NCBI RefSeq assembly: GCF_002803845.1
Contig: NZ_CP024985.1
Coordinates: forward strand, 2,976,001-3,040,000
DNA from: Streptomyces lavendulae subsp. lavendulae
GTDB taxonomy: Bacteria > Actinomycetota > Actinomycetes > Streptomycetales > Streptomycetaceae
DNA length: 64,000 bases
Reading direction: 5' to 3'
A program made the position numbers and the translations under genes. The notes under the pieces were generated by a model that saw only the letters and a list, made by a program, of their open reading frames with translations, ran no database searches and had not been told where the DNA came from. Below are positions 27,443-36,447 of this stretch, piece by piece; within the stretch, counting starts at the first letter, position 1; every line of letters begins with the position of its first letter.

Positions 27443-29733
27443 GCGCCGCACGACAGCCGTCACCGACCGTCCGCGACAAGGCCGCACCCGAGCCCGCCGC
27501 ACCGGCCGCGCCGAAGGGGGCCCGCGCCCCCCGGGCCCGCCGCGCCGCCCCGCCCCACGGGGTGCGGCCGGCCCCCGCGCTGGCCGCGGAGGAACGGGCC
27601 CGGCTGCTGGAGGGCCGCCACCACGACCCGCACGCGGTGCTGGGGGCCCGCACGCAACGCGGCGGGGTGGCCTTCCGGGTGCTGCGCCCGTACGCGAAGG
27701 CCGTCACGGTCGTCGCCAAGGGGCTGCGGACGGAGCTCGTCGACGAGGGGGACGGGCTGTTCTCCGGGCTGCTGCCGCTGACCGGGGTGCCGGACTACCG
27801 GCTCCTGGTGACGTACGACAGCGACGAGATCGAGGTCCACGACCCCTACCGGTTCCTGCCCGCCCTCGGCGAGCTGGACCTGCACCTGATCGGCGAGGGC
27901 CGGCACGAGGAGCTGTGGACGGCGCTCGGCTCGCAGCCGATGGAGCACCAGGGGGTGGCGGGCACCCGGTTCACCGTGTGGGCGCCCAACGCCCTGGGCG
28001 TGCGCGTGACCGGGGACTTCTCGTACTGGGACGCGGTCGCGTACCCGATGCGCTCGCTGGGCGCGAGCGGCGTGTGGGAGCTGTTCCTGCCGGGGGTCGC
28101 CGAGGGCGCCCTGTACAAGTACGAGATCACGCGCCCGGACGGCGGCCGCACCCTGCGCGCCGACCCGATGGCCCGGTACGCCGAGGTCCCGCCGGCCAAC
28201 GCCTCGATCGTGACCGCCTCCCGGTACGAGTGGCAGGACGCGGAGTGGATGGCCCGGCGCGGGGCCCTGGCGCCGCACCAGGCGCCGATGTCGGTGTACG
28301 AGCTGCACCTGGCGTCCTGGCGGCCGGGGCTCTCGTACCGGCAGCTGGCGGAGCAGCTGCCGGCGTACGTGAAGGAGCTGGGCTTCACGCACGTGGAGCT
28401 GATGCCGGTCGCCGAGCACCCCTTCGGCGGGTCCTGGGGCTACCAGGTCACCGGGTTCTACGCGCCGACCTCGCGGATGGGCACGCCGGACGACTTCCGC
28501 TTCCTCGTCGACGCGCTGCACCGGGCCGGGATCGGGGTGATCGTCGACTGGGTCCCCGCGCACTTCCCGCGCGACGACTGGGCGCTCGCGGAGTTCGACG
28601 GCCGGCCGCTCTACGAGCACCAGGACCCGCGGCGGGCCGCGCACCCGGACTGGGGGACGCTGGAGTTCGACTACGGCCGCAAGGAGGTCCGCAACTTCCT
28701 GGTCGCCAACGCCGTGTACTGGTGCCAGGAGTTCCACGTGGACGGGCTGCGCGTGGACGCGGTGGCCTCGATGCTGTACCTGGACTACTCGCGCGACGAG
28801 GGCGACTGGTCGCCGAACGCGCACGGCGGCCGGGAGGACCTGGACGCGGTGGCGCTGCTCCAGGAGATGAACGCGACGGTGTACCGGCGCTTCCCGGGCG
28901 TGGTGACGATCGCGGAGGAGTCGACGGCCTGGGACGGGGTGACCCGGCCGACGGACTCCGGCGGGCTGGGCTTCGGCCTGAAGTGGAACATGGGCTGGAT
29001 GCACGACACGCTGCGCTACGTGTCGAAGGAGCCGGTGCACCGCAAGTACCACCACCACGACATGACCTTCGGGATGGTGTACGCGTTCAGCGAGAACTTC
29101 GTGCTGCCGATCTCGCACGACGAGGTGGTGCACGGCAAGCGTTCGCTGGTGTCGAAGATGCCGGGCGACTGGTGGCAGCAGCGGGCCACGCACCGCGCCT
29201 ACCTGGGCTTCATGTGGGCCCATCCGGGCAAGCAGCTGTTGTTCATGGGGCAGGAGTTCGCGCAGGGTTCGGAGTGGTCGGAGACGTACGGCCCGGACTG
29301 GTGGGTGCTGGACTCCTCCTACCCGGCGGCCGGTGACCACCTGGGCGTACGGAGCCTGGTGCGCGACCTGAACCGCACGTACACGGCCTCGCCCGCGCTG
29401 TGGGAGCGGGACAGCGTGCCGGAGGGCTTCGCGTGGGTGGAGGCGGACGCCGCCGACGACAACGTGTTCGCGTTCCTCCGGTTCGCGCGGGACGGCTCGC
29501 CTCTGCTGTGCGTGTCGAACTTCTCCCCGGTGGTGCGGCACGGCTACCGGATCGGGGTGCCGCAGGAGGTGGGCCAGTGGCGCGAGGTCCTCAACACCGA
29601 CCTCGAACCGTACGGCGGGAGCGGCGTCCACCACGCCCGTGCGCTGCGCCCCGAGCCGGTTCCGGCCCAGGGGCGTGCGGTGAGCCTGCGGATGACGCTC
29701 CCGCCGATGGCGACGGTCTGGCTCAGGCCGTAG
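27439..29733 (+). CDS. glgB: 1,4-alpha-glucan branching enzyme
   Basis: 764 aa from GTG 27439. A Pro/Ala-rich N-terminal extension (~35 residues) precedes a CBM48-like N-domain ([29 protein letters not shown]) and the GH13_9 barrel. [28 protein letters not shown], nucleophile Asp in [12 protein letters not shown], acid/base Glu in TIAEESTAW, and [14 protein letters not shown] are all present. It introduces alpha-1,6 branches into the glucan made by GlgE. The last gene of the operon; its last 11 bases overlap the 3' end of the opposing thioredoxin gene. Confidence 0.96.
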   Translation: MSAARQPSPTVRDKAAPEPAAPAAPKGARAPRARRAAPPHGVRPAPALAAEERARLLEGRHHDPHAVLGARTQRGGVAFRVLRPYAKAVTVVAKGLRTELVDEGDGLFSGLLPLTGVPDYRLLVTYDSDEIEVHDPYRFLPALGELDLHLIGEGRHEELWTALGSQPMEHQGVAGTRFTVWAPNALGVRVTGDFSYWDAVAYPMRSLGASGVWELFLPGVAEGALYKYEITRPDGGRTLRADPMARYAEVPPANASIVTASRYEWQDAEWMARRGALAPHQAPMSVYELHLASWRPGLSYRQLAEQLPAYVKELGFTHVELMPVAEHPFGGSWGYQVTGFYAPTSRMGTPDDFRFLVDALHRAGIGVIVDWVPAHFPRDDWALAEFDGRPLYEHQDPRRAAHPDWGTLEFDYGRKEVRNFLVANAVYWCQEFHVDGLRVDAVASMLYLDYSRDEGDWSPNAHGGREDLDAVALLQEMNATVYRRFPGVVTIAEESTAWDGVTRPTDSGGLGFGLKWNMGWMHDTLRYVSKEPVHRKYHHHDMTFGMVYAFSENFVLPISHDEVVHGKRSLVSKMPGDWWQQRATHRAYLGFMWAHPGKQLLFMGQEFAQGSEWSETYGPDWWVLDSSYPAAGDHLGVRSLVRDLNRTYTASPALWERDSVPEGFAWVEADAADDNVFAFLRFARDGSPLLCVSNFSPVVRHGYRIGVPQEVGQWREVLNTDLEPYGGSGVHHARALRPEPVPAQGRAVSLRMTLPPMATVWLRP

Positions 29734-30082
29734 CGACCGGGCGCTGCTCCAGGTGCTCTTCGAGTTCCTGGAGCAGCTTCCGCTTGGCGCGGGCGCCGAC
29801 CATCTGGCGGACGGGCTCGCCGCCCCGGAAGACGAACAGCGTCGGGGCGGCCAGGACCCCGTAGCGGGCGGCGGTGGCCGGGTTGCGGTCGACGTCGATC
29901 TGGACGACCTTCAGCCGGTCCGCCTCCTCGGCCGCGACGGCGGACAGGACGGGGGCGAGCTGGCGGCAGGGTCCGCACCAGTCCGCGGTGAACTCCACCA
30001 GGACGGGCCGGTCCCGCTCCTGCAGTACCTCGGCGGTGAAGTCGGCGTCGGTCACTTCGGGTACGCCGTGGGCGCGGGTCAT
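29723..30082 (-). CDS. trxA: Thioredoxin
   Basis: 119 aa from ATG 30082. The redox motif WCGPC is in [19 protein letters not shown], followed by VQIDVDRNP and the cis-Pro in [16 protein letters not shown]. It is a cytoplasmic dithiol reductant. It follows the merR gene by 36 bases on the same strand, so redox- or ligand-responsive MerR control of the pair is likely. Its 3' end overlaps the glgB 3' end by 11 bases (convergent). The gene symbol is generic; Streptomyces have several thioredoxins. Confidence 0.92.
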   Translation of the reverse strand: MTRAHGVPEVTDADFTAEVLQERDRPVLVEFTADWCGPCRQLAPVLSAVAAEEADRLKVVQIDVDRNPATAARYGVLAAPTLFVFRGGEPVRQMVGARAKRKLLQELEEHLEQRPVATA

Positions 30083-30118
30083 GTGGTTCCCCTCTCGTAC
30101 GGGTGGTGCGGTCGCGGA

Positions 30119-30559
30119 TCAGCCGGTCATCTCGCAGCGCGGCGCGGGCGGCTCCCCGCCTCCGTCCCCGGCGGTGTGCCCGGCGGCTTGCCCAGCCGCT
30201 TCGCCGGCGGCTTCCTCGGCGGCGGCCAGCTGCCGGGCGACCTGCTCGCGGACGCCGGCGAGCTGGCCGATGAGGCCGTCGAGTTCGCCGAGCTTGCGCC
30301 GGTAGACGGCGAGCGAGGCCGGGCAGGAGTCCCCGGCCGGATGGCCGGCGCGCAGGCAGTCGACGAAGGGGCGGGTCTCCTCCAGTTCGAAGCCGAAGTC
30401 CTGGAGGGTGCGGATCTGCCGCAGCAGCCGCAGGTCGTCCTCGTCGTAGTCGCGGTAGCCGTTGCCGGTCCGCCGGGCGGCCAGCAGCCCGCGTGATTCG
30501 TAGTACCTGAGGGTCCGTGTGCTGGTCCCGGCCCGCTTCGCCAGTTCGCCGATGCGCAT
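30119..30559 (-). CDS. MerR family regulator, probably of the downstream thioredoxin
   Basis: 146 aa from ATG 30559. The DNA-binding domain is at the very N-terminus (MRIGELAKRAGTSTRTLRYY, then ESRGLLAARRTGNGYRDYD), followed by a dimerisation helix (VYRRKLGELDGLIGQLAGV). There are Cys residues at VDCLRAGHPAGDSCPAS and near the end (RCEMTG) that could sense redox or metal. The C-terminal region is Ala/Gly-rich. A MerR-type dyad lies just upstream, with a 19-bp promoter spacer, suggesting autoregulation and control of the thioredoxin gene. Confidence 0.88.
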   Translation of the reverse strand: MRIGELAKRAGTSTRTLRYYESRGLLAARRTGNGYRDYDEDDLRLLRQIRTLQDFGFELEETRPFVDCLRAGHPAGDSCPASLAVYRRKLGELDGLIGQLAGVREQVARQLAAAEEAAGEAAGQAAGHTAGDGGGEPPAPRCEMTG

Positions 30560-30565
30560 GGACCG

Positions 30566-30596
30566 ACCGTAGGGCTTGACGCGGACGTCAAGGCAA
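30566..30596 (-). promoter_or_regulatory. MerR-type operator/promoter of merR-trx
   Basis: On the minus strand, TTGCCT (30596-30591) and TACGGT (30571-30566) are separated by 19 bp, the long spacer typical of MerR-controlled promoters. A perfect 7-4-7 dyad, CTTGACG-N4-CGTCAAG, fills 30575-30592. The -10 ends six bases before the ATG, so the transcript may be leaderless. Confidence 0.75.
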
Positions 30597-30907
30597 GGGC
30601 GGGCGCGGGCCGGGATTCCGGGGACCCTCGCCACCCCCGTGCGCGAGGGTCCCCGACAGGGATCACGTACGGGGCGGATGTCCGGTTCGGGGCCTGTGAC
30701 GGGGATCACTCCACGAGTATCGGCGGACACCTGAAATGGAGTGGCTGAATCCGTACGCTGATATTGGATCTTCTCTTGATCCGATTACCGGACAGTCGCT
30801 GAGAAACCTGACCAAAGCGTCGAACTCCATAGGACTTTCCTACGAGTTATGAGCTTGTTTGATTGGTTGGTAGTCGGCACGCCTCGGCCACTCCTACGGT
30901 GTGCCGT
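30597..30907. other. Divergent intergenic region, merR to XRE regulator
   Basis: No gene is seen. The right half (30730-30900) is A+T-richer than its surroundings. It holds an imperfect inverted repeat ATTGGATC-N7-GATCCGAT (30763-30785) and a possible -10 TACGGT (30895-30900) seven bases before GTG 30908. Confidence 0.4.
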
Positions 30908-31591
30908 GTGCACTCCAGCCCACCTTTCAATGCCCCCGCCGCGCGTCGCCTGCGCGCGGCCCTGGGCATGGCTCCCGGTCATGTCGCCTATGGCCTGCGC
31001 GCCCAGTACGGACTGCTCGTCGCGCCCGAAACCGTGATGGCGTGGGAACGGGGCGAACAGTCCCCCACCTCCGCCGAGCTCACGGCGCTCGCCGGCGTGC
31101 TCTGGTGCGCCCCCGGCGAGCTGCTCGCCGAGCCCGTCTCGCTGCGCGAACACCGCTTGGCCCGGGGCCTGGACCCCGAGGACCTGGCCCGGCGGATCGG
31201 GCTGGACGCGAGCGCGTACCAGAAGATGGAGGACACCGGGCGCTGGAAGGGCAACGAGCGGCAGTCCGCGGCCCTCGCCTCGGTGCTCGGCCTGACCCTG
31301 GCCCAGTTCGTGGCGGCGACCGGCAAGCAGGAAGAGCTCGCCGGGCTGCTGCGCAGCGCGGTCACCACCCGCTGGCAGGCGTACACGAAACCGCTGGCCA
31401 AGCTGCTGCCGGTACCCAAGGCCCATCTGGAGCGGGTCCTGGAGACGATGCACAACGACTACCAGTCCCGGATGGTGGCCACCCTGAGCTGGGGCGGCGG
31501 CGGGGGCGCGGCCGGGACCGGGGACGCGGGCCGGGAGTTCCTCGCGGAGATCGTGGACCGCTTCTGGGCACTGGCCGGCGGTGCGGGATAG
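30908..31591 (+). CDS. XRE-like helix-turn-helix regulator
   Basis: 227 aa from GTG 30908 (alternative GTG 30899); no Shine-Dalgarno is visible and a possible -10 sits seven bases upstream, so a leaderless message is likely. Two helix-turn-helix-like units are seen: PAARRLRAALGMAPGHVAYG with ETVMAWERGEQSPTSAELT, then LREHRLARGLDPEDLARRIG with YQKMEDTGRWKGN. The C-terminal part (AYTKPLAKLLPVPKAHLERV, and a Gly-rich WGGGGGAAGTG linker) is not recognised. It is probably a DNA-binding regulator; its target is unknown. It converges on pfkA. Confidence 0.78.
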   Translation: MHSSPPFNAPAARRLRAALGMAPGHVAYGLRAQYGLLVAPETVMAWERGEQSPTSAELTALAGVLWCAPGELLAEPVSLREHRLARGLDPEDLARRIGLDASAYQKMEDTGRWKGNERQSAALASVLGLTLAQFVAATGKQEELAGLLRSAVTTRWQAYTKPLAKLLPVPKAHLERVLETMHNDYQSRMVATLSWGGGGGAAGTGDAGREFLAEIVDRFWALAGGAG

Positions 31592-31706
31592 GCCACACCC
31601 CCGTCGCGGCGAAGCGGCTCCGGGCGCTCCACGAGGGCGACGCCCGGGGCCGTTCGGCGCGCAAATGGGGTCGAAGGTCCCGGCCGGCGGGGCCTGCCGG
31701 ACCTCG

Positions 31707-32732
31707 TCAGAAGACGGACTCGGCCTCGTACATCCGGTTGTCCGGGACGGTCTTCAGCTCGGTGACGGCGTGGGCCAGCGGGGCCATCACGATGTCGGTG
31801 CCGCGCAGGGCCGTCATGTTGCCGAAGTCGCCGCGGTGGACGGCCTCCACCGCGTGCCAGCCGAAGCGGGTCGCGAGGACGCGGTCGTAGGCGGTGGGGG
31901 TGCCGCCGCGCTGGACGTGGCCGAGGATGACCGGGCGGGCCTCCTTGCCCAGCCGGTGTTCCAGCTCGACGGCGAGGCGGTTGCCGATGCCGGCGAAGCG
32001 CTCGTGACCGTAGGCGTCGATCTCGCCCTTCTCGTAGGGCATGGAGCCCTCGGCCGGGTGCGCGCCTTCGGCGACGCAGATGACGGCGAACTTCTTCCCT
32101 CGGGAGAAACGTTCCTCCACCATTTTGACCAGGGCGTCCACCTCGAACGGGCGCTCCGGCAGGCAGATGCCGTGCGCACCTCCGGCCATGCCCGACTCCA
32201 GGGCGATCCAGCCCGCGTGCCGGCCCATGACCTCGACGACCATCACGCGCTGGTGCGATTCGGCGGTGGTCTTCAGGCGGTCGATGGCCTCGGTGGCGAC
32301 CATGACGGCGGTGTCGAAGCCGAAGGTGCGGTCGGTGGAGGAGATGTCGTTGTCGATGGTCTTCGGTACGCCGACCACCGGCATCCCGGCGTCGGACAGC
32401 ATCCGGGAGGCCGTCAGGGTACCCTCGCCGCCGATCGGGATCAGCGCGTCGATCTCGTAGCGCCGGGCCAACTCGGCTGCGTTCTCGGCCGCTTCGTGGA
32501 GCCGGGCGCGCTCCATGCGCGCCGAGCCGAGAATGGTGCCGCCGCGGGCGAGGATGCCGCTGACGGCGTTGATGTCGAGGGGGCGGTAGTGACCGTCGAG
32601 GAGGCCCTTGAAACCATCTTCGAAACCGATGACCTCGTCCCCGTGACCGACCACGGCGCGGTGTACGACCGACCGGATGACAGCGTTCAGGCCCGGGCAG
32701 TCGCCGCCTGCGGTGAGAACTCCGATACGCAT
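31707..32732 (-). CDS. pfkA: 6-phosphofructokinase
   Basis: 341 aa from ATG 32732 (MRIGVLTAGGDCPGLNAVIR). PFK motifs: GFEDGFKGLLDG, IPIGGEGTLTASRML, VVGVPKTIDNDISSTDRTFG (the Asp of TIDND is the catalytic base), VVEVMGRHAGWIALESG and LGHVQRGGTPTAYDRVLA. The GGEG residue set points to ATP use while the Lys of PKTIDND is the residue usual in PPi-dependent enzymes. It phosphorylates fructose-6-phosphate in glycolysis. Divergent from pta-ackA. Streptomyces carry several pfkA copies. Confidence 0.94.
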   Translation of the reverse strand: MRIGVLTAGGDCPGLNAVIRSVVHRAVVGHGDEVIGFEDGFKGLLDGHYRPLDINAVSGILARGGTILGSARMERARLHEAAENAAELARRYEIDALIPIGGEGTLTASRMLSDAGMPVVGVPKTIDNDISSTDRTFGFDTAVMVATEAIDRLKTTAESHQRVMVVEVMGRHAGWIALESGMAGGAHGICLPERPFEVDALVKMVEERFSRGKKFAVICVAEGAHPAEGSMPYEKGEIDAYGHERFAGIGNRLAVELEHRLGKEARPVILGHVQRGGTPTAYDRVLATRFGWHAVEAVHRGDFGNMTALRGTDIVMAPLAHAVTELKTVPDNRMYEAESVF

Positions 32733-33044
32733 CGTGCTGTGTCTCCTGCTCCTGGTCGTCCGCGGCCGGGCGCGTGCGGGCGGACGGCCGTACAAGATGA
32801 AGGGCGTAATGGTGAACCCTGTCCGATTGTTCCACGCTCCGAGGAGCCCGCGCTCTTCGTGCCACTCCGCCGGCAGGGCCTTTCGACCCTCCCCGGCAGG
32901 CCTTTTTCCCGGTGGGCGTCGTATCCATCCGCAGAGGTATTGTCAAGAGGTCAAGCCCACACCAATCGGGACAACCGAGCCGAAGATCGCCCCGCCAAGC
33001 GGCGGGGCCGGACCGGCGCACACATCATGGGACGGAGAGCTCGC
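32733..33044. other. 312-bp pfkA-pta divergent promoter region
   Basis: No gene is apparent. It must contain promoters for both pfkA and pta-ackA. The GTATTGTCAAGAGGTCAAG stretch (about 32938-32956) is the least G+C-rich part and a reasonable place for the pta promoter. I see no clear Rex-type (TTGTGAA...TTCACAA) operator. Confidence 0.4.
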
Positions 33045-35135
33045 GTGACGCGCAGCGTGTACGTGACCGGTATCGAGCGGGGGGACGGCCGCCAGGTCGT
33101 CGAGCTGGGGATCATGGAGCTCCTGACCCGTCAGACGGGCCGGGTCGGCGTGTACCGGCCGCTGCTGCACGACGGCCCCGACCGGCTCTTCGACCTGCTC
33201 AAGGCCCGCTACCGGATCGACCAGGACGCCGCGACGGCGTACGGCATGGAGTACCAGGAAGCCTCCGCGATCCTCGCCGAGAAGGGCACCGACGAGCTGG
33301 TGTCCCGGCTGGTCGACCGCTACCACCGGGTGGCCCGCGACTACGAGGTCATGCTGGTCCTCGGCACCGACTACGCCGAGACCAACCTCCCGGACGAGCT
33401 CGCCCTGAACGCCCGCCTCGCCAACGAGCTCGGCGCCGTCGTCGTCCCCGTGGTGGGCGGCACCAAGCACCCCGCCGAGGCCGTGCGCGCCGAGGCGCGC
33501 AACGCCCACCGGGCCTACGAGAGCCTGGGCTGCCACGTCGTGGCGATGGTCGTCAACCGGGTGGCCCCCGAGGACCGCGACGTCATAGCCGAGCGGCTCG
33601 CGGCCCGGCTGCCCGTGCCCTGCTACGTGCTCCCCGACGACAAGTCCCTCTCGGCCCCCACCGTCGCCCAGATCACCCGGGCGCTCGGCGGCGAGGTGCT
33701 CCTCGGCGACGAGGCCGGGCTGGCGCGCGACGCCCTGGACTTCGTCTTCGGCGGCGCGATGCTGCCGAACTTCCTCAACGCCCTGACCCCCGGCTGCCTG
33801 GTCGTCACCCCCGGGGACCGCTCCGACCTGGTGGTGGGGGCGCTGGCCGCGCACACCTCCGGGACCCCGCCGATCGCGGGCGTGCTGCTGACCCTGAACG
33901 AGCGTCCGACCGACGAGGTCCTGACCCTGGCCTCGAAGCTGGCACCGGGCACCCCGGTGGTGTCGGTGGCCGGCAACAGCTTCCCGACGGCGGCCGAACT
34001 CTTCTCGCTGCAGAGCCGGTTGAACTCCGCGACCCCGCGCAAGCTGGAGACGGCCCTCGGCCTCTTCGAACGGCACGTGGACACCGCCGAACTGCGCGGG
34101 CTGCTGTCCGTGGCCCGGTCCGAGCGGGTCACCCCGATGATGTTCGAGCACGAGCTGCTGGAGCGGGCCCGCGCCGAGCGGCGCCGCGTCGTCCTGCCCG
34201 AGGGCACCGAGGAGCGCGTGCTGCGCGCGGCCGACGTGGTGCTGCGCCGGGGGGTCTGCGACCTGACCCTGCTGGGCGAGGAGCAGGCGATCCTGAAGAA
34301 GGCAGGCGACCTGGGCCTCGACATCTCGGGCGCGCAGCTGATCGACCCGGCGACCTCCCCCCTGCGGGAACGGTTCTCCGAGTACTACGCCCAGGCCCGC
34401 GCCCACAAGGGCATGACCGTCGAACTGGCCGCCGACGTGGTCACCGACGTCAACTACTTCGGCACCCTGATGGTCCAGCAGGGCCTCGCCGACGGCATGG
34501 TGTCCGGCTCGGTGCACTCCACCGCCGCGACCATCCGCCCGGCCTTCGAGATCATCAAGACCAAGCCGGAGGCCTCCATCGTCTCCTCGGTCTTCTTCAT
34601 GTGCCTGGCCGACAAGGTCCTCGTCTACGGCGACTGCGCCGTCAACCCGGACCCGAACGCCGAGCAGCTCGCCGACATCGCCGTCCAGTCCGCCGCCACC
34701 GCCGCCGCCTTCGGCGTCGAGCCGCGGATCGCGATGCTCTCGTACTCGACCGGCACCTCCGGTTCGGGCGCGGACGTGGACAAGGTCCGCAAGGCCACCG
34801 AGATCGTCCGCGCGCAGCGCCCCGACCTGGCCGTGGAGGGTCCGATCCAGTACGACGCCGCGGTGGAGCCGTCGGTCGCGGCGACCAAGCTGCCGGACTC
34901 CGAGGTGGCCGGCCGGGCGAGCGTGCTGATCTTCCCCGACCTCAACACGGGCAACAACACGTACAAGGCCGTGCAGCGTTCGGCGGGCGCCGTCGCGGTC
35001 GGCCCGGTCCTCCAGGGTCTGCGCAAGCCGGTCAACGACCTCTCGCGGGGCGCGCTGGTGCAGGACATCGTCACCACCGTGGCCATCACCGCGATCCAGG
35101 CGCAGTCCCAGGGCGCGCCGGCCGCCACCGCCTGA
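33045..35135 (+). CDS. pta: Phosphate acetyltransferase (long form)
   Basis: 696 aa from GTG 33045, supported by GGAGAG (33034-33039); an upstream ATG 33027 lacks such support. Residues ~1-340 form the BioD-like plus DRTGG regulatory part (VYVTGIERGDGRQVVELG, where the P-loop looks degenerate; VVAMVVNRVAPEDRDV; VTPGDRSDLVVGALAAH). Residues ~370-690 form the PTA_PTB catalytic domain (VVLPEGTEERVLRAADVV, GMVSGSVHSTAATIRPAFEI, ALVQDIVTTVAITAIQ). It interconverts acetyl-CoA and acetyl phosphate. ackA follows after 35 bases, so the two form an acetate overflow/assimilation operon. Confidence 0.95.
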   Translation: MTRSVYVTGIERGDGRQVVELGIMELLTRQTGRVGVYRPLLHDGPDRLFDLLKARYRIDQDAATAYGMEYQEASAILAEKGTDELVSRLVDRYHRVARDYEVMLVLGTDYAETNLPDELALNARLANELGAVVVPVVGGTKHPAEAVRAEARNAHRAYESLGCHVVAMVVNRVAPEDRDVIAERLAARLPVPCYVLPDDKSLSAPTVAQITRALGGEVLLGDEAGLARDALDFVFGGAMLPNFLNALTPGCLVVTPGDRSDLVVGALAAHTSGTPPIAGVLLTLNERPTDEVLTLASKLAPGTPVVSVAGNSFPTAAELFSLQSRLNSATPRKLETALGLFERHVDTAELRGLLSVARSERVTPMMFEHELLERARAERRRVVLPEGTEERVLRAADVVLRRGVCDLTLLGEEQAILKKAGDLGLDISGAQLIDPATSPLRERFSEYYAQARAHKGMTVELAADVVTDVNYFGTLMVQQGLADGMVSGSVHSTAATIRPAFEIIKTKPEASIVSSVFFMCLADKVLVYGDCAVNPDPNAEQLADIAVQSAATAAAFGVEPRIAMLSYSTGTSGSGADVDKVRKATEIVRAQRPDLAVEGPIQYDAAVEPSVAATKLPDSEVAGRASVLIFPDLNTGNNTYKAVQRSAGAVAVGPVLQGLRKPVNDLSRGALVQDIVTTVAITAIQAQSQGAPAATA

Positions 35136-35170
35136 CCCCCCTCCGTCCGCAAGAAGGAAAGACCGCCACC

Positions 35171-36385
35171 GTGACCGCATCGCGCGTACTCGTCCTCAAC
35201 TCCGGCTCCTCGTCGGTCAAGTACCAGCTCCTCGACATGGCGGACCGGTCCCGCCTCGCGATGGGCCTGGTGGAGCGGATCGGCGAGGAGACCTCCCGGC
35301 TCGTGCACGAACCGCTCGCCGGCCCCGGCGCGGAGGCGGGCAGGCGCGAGCGGCTCGGCCCGATCGCCGACCACGAGGCCGCGCTGAAGGCGGTCGCCGC
35401 GGAGCTGGCCGCCGACGGCACGGGCCTGGACTCCCCGGAGCTGGCCGCGGTCGGGCACCGGGTGGTGCACGGCGGGACCCGGTTCACGCAGCCGACGGTG
35501 ATCGACGACGAGGTGCTCGCCGAGATCCGCAGCCTGATCCCGCTGGCTCCGCTGCACAACCCGGCGAACGTGACCGGCATCGAGGTGGCCCGCTCGCTGC
35601 GCGCGGACCTCCCCCAGGTCGCCGTCTTCGACACGGCCTTCCACTCGACGATGCCGGAGCACGTGGCCCGGTACGCGATCGACGCGGCGACGGCCGACAA
35701 GTACGCCATCCGGCGCTACGGCTTCCACGGCACCTCGCACGCCTACGTCTCCCGGGCGACGGCGGCGCTGCTGGGCAAGCCCGTCGAGGACGTCAACGTG
35801 ATCGTGCTCCACCTGGGCAACGGGGCTTCGGCCTCGGCCGTCCGCGGCGGGGTGTGCGTGGAGACCTCGATGGGCCTGACCCCGCTGGAGGGCCTGGTCA
35901 TGGGCACCCGGTCGGGCGATCTGGACCCCGCGGTCGTCTTCCACCTGGCCCGGGTCGGCGGCCTGTCCGTCGACGAGATCGACTCGCTGCTGAACAAGAA
36001 GAGCGGTCTGCTGGGTCTGTGCGGCGACAACGACATGCGCGAGGTGCAGCGGAGGGCGGACGGGGGCGACCCGGCGGCCCGGCTCGCGCTGGCGGCGTAC
36101 GTCCACCGTCTGAAGAAGTACATCGGCGCCTATACGGCCGTACTCGGCCGGGTGGACGCGGTGGTGTTCACGGCGGGCGTCGGGGAGAACGCGGCCGCCG
36201 TCCGGGAGGCTGCGGTGGCCGGCCTGGAGGAGCTGGGTCTCGCGCTGGACCTCGAAGCCAACGCGGTCCGCTCCGGCGAGCCCCGGCTGGTGTCGCCGGA
36301 GTACGCCCGGGTGGCCGTGGCCGTGGTCCCGACCGATGAGGAACTGGAGATCGCGACCCAGGCGTACGCGCTGGTTACCCAGTAG
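35171..36385 (+). CDS. ackA: Acetate kinase
   Basis: 404 aa from GTG 35171; AAGAAGGAAAG is upstream. It is an ASKHA-fold kinase: VLVLNSGSSSVKYQLLD at the start, GHRVVHGGTRFTQPTVID, FDTAFHSTMPEHVARYAI with the catalytic Asp, RRYGFHGTSHAYVSRAT, and VIVLHLGNGASASAVRGG. It makes acetyl phosphate and ADP from acetate and ATP, or the reverse. It is co-transcribed with pta. A 62-bp gap that includes a promoter-like segment separates it from pyk. Confidence 0.96.
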   Translation: MTASRVLVLNSGSSSVKYQLLDMADRSRLAMGLVERIGEETSRLVHEPLAGPGAEAGRRERLGPIADHEAALKAVAAELAADGTGLDSPELAAVGHRVVHGGTRFTQPTVIDDEVLAEIRSLIPLAPLHNPANVTGIEVARSLRADLPQVAVFDTAFHSTMPEHVARYAIDAATADKYAIRRYGFHGTSHAYVSRATAALLGKPVEDVNVIVLHLGNGASASAVRGGVCVETSMGLTPLEGLVMGTRSGDLDPAVVFHLARVGGLSVDEIDSLLNKKSGLLGLCGDNDMREVQRRADGGDPAARLALAAYVHRLKKYIGAYTAVLGRVDAVVFTAGVGENAAAVREAAVAGLEELGLALDLEANAVRSGEPRLVSPEYARVAVAVVPTDEELEIATQAYALVTQ

Positions 36386-36406
36386 TCACTTGGACTTTCC
36401 ACCAGA

Positions 36407-36440
36407 CGGAATATTCCGCTACGAAACAAACGGATAGGAT
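36407..36440 (+). promoter_or_regulatory. Candidate pyk promoter with palindromic operator
   Basis: TAGGAT (36435-36440) lies seven bases before the pyk ATG at 36448, an arrangement expected for a leaderless transcript. A perfect 12-bp palindrome CGGAATATTCCG (36407-36418) covers the -35 position, suggesting a regulator site rather than a consensus -35 box. Confidence 0.5.
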
Positions 36441-36447
36441 CCGCTTC

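Noticed and set aside
32733..33044. Rex (NADH/NAD) operator in the pfkA-pta gap
   Set aside because: The TTGTGAA...TTCACAA pattern is not there; only loosely similar TTGTCAAGAGGTCAAG is seen.
32943..35180. 745-codon frame antisense to pta
   Set aside because: Shadow of pta; the sense strand carries all conserved motifs.
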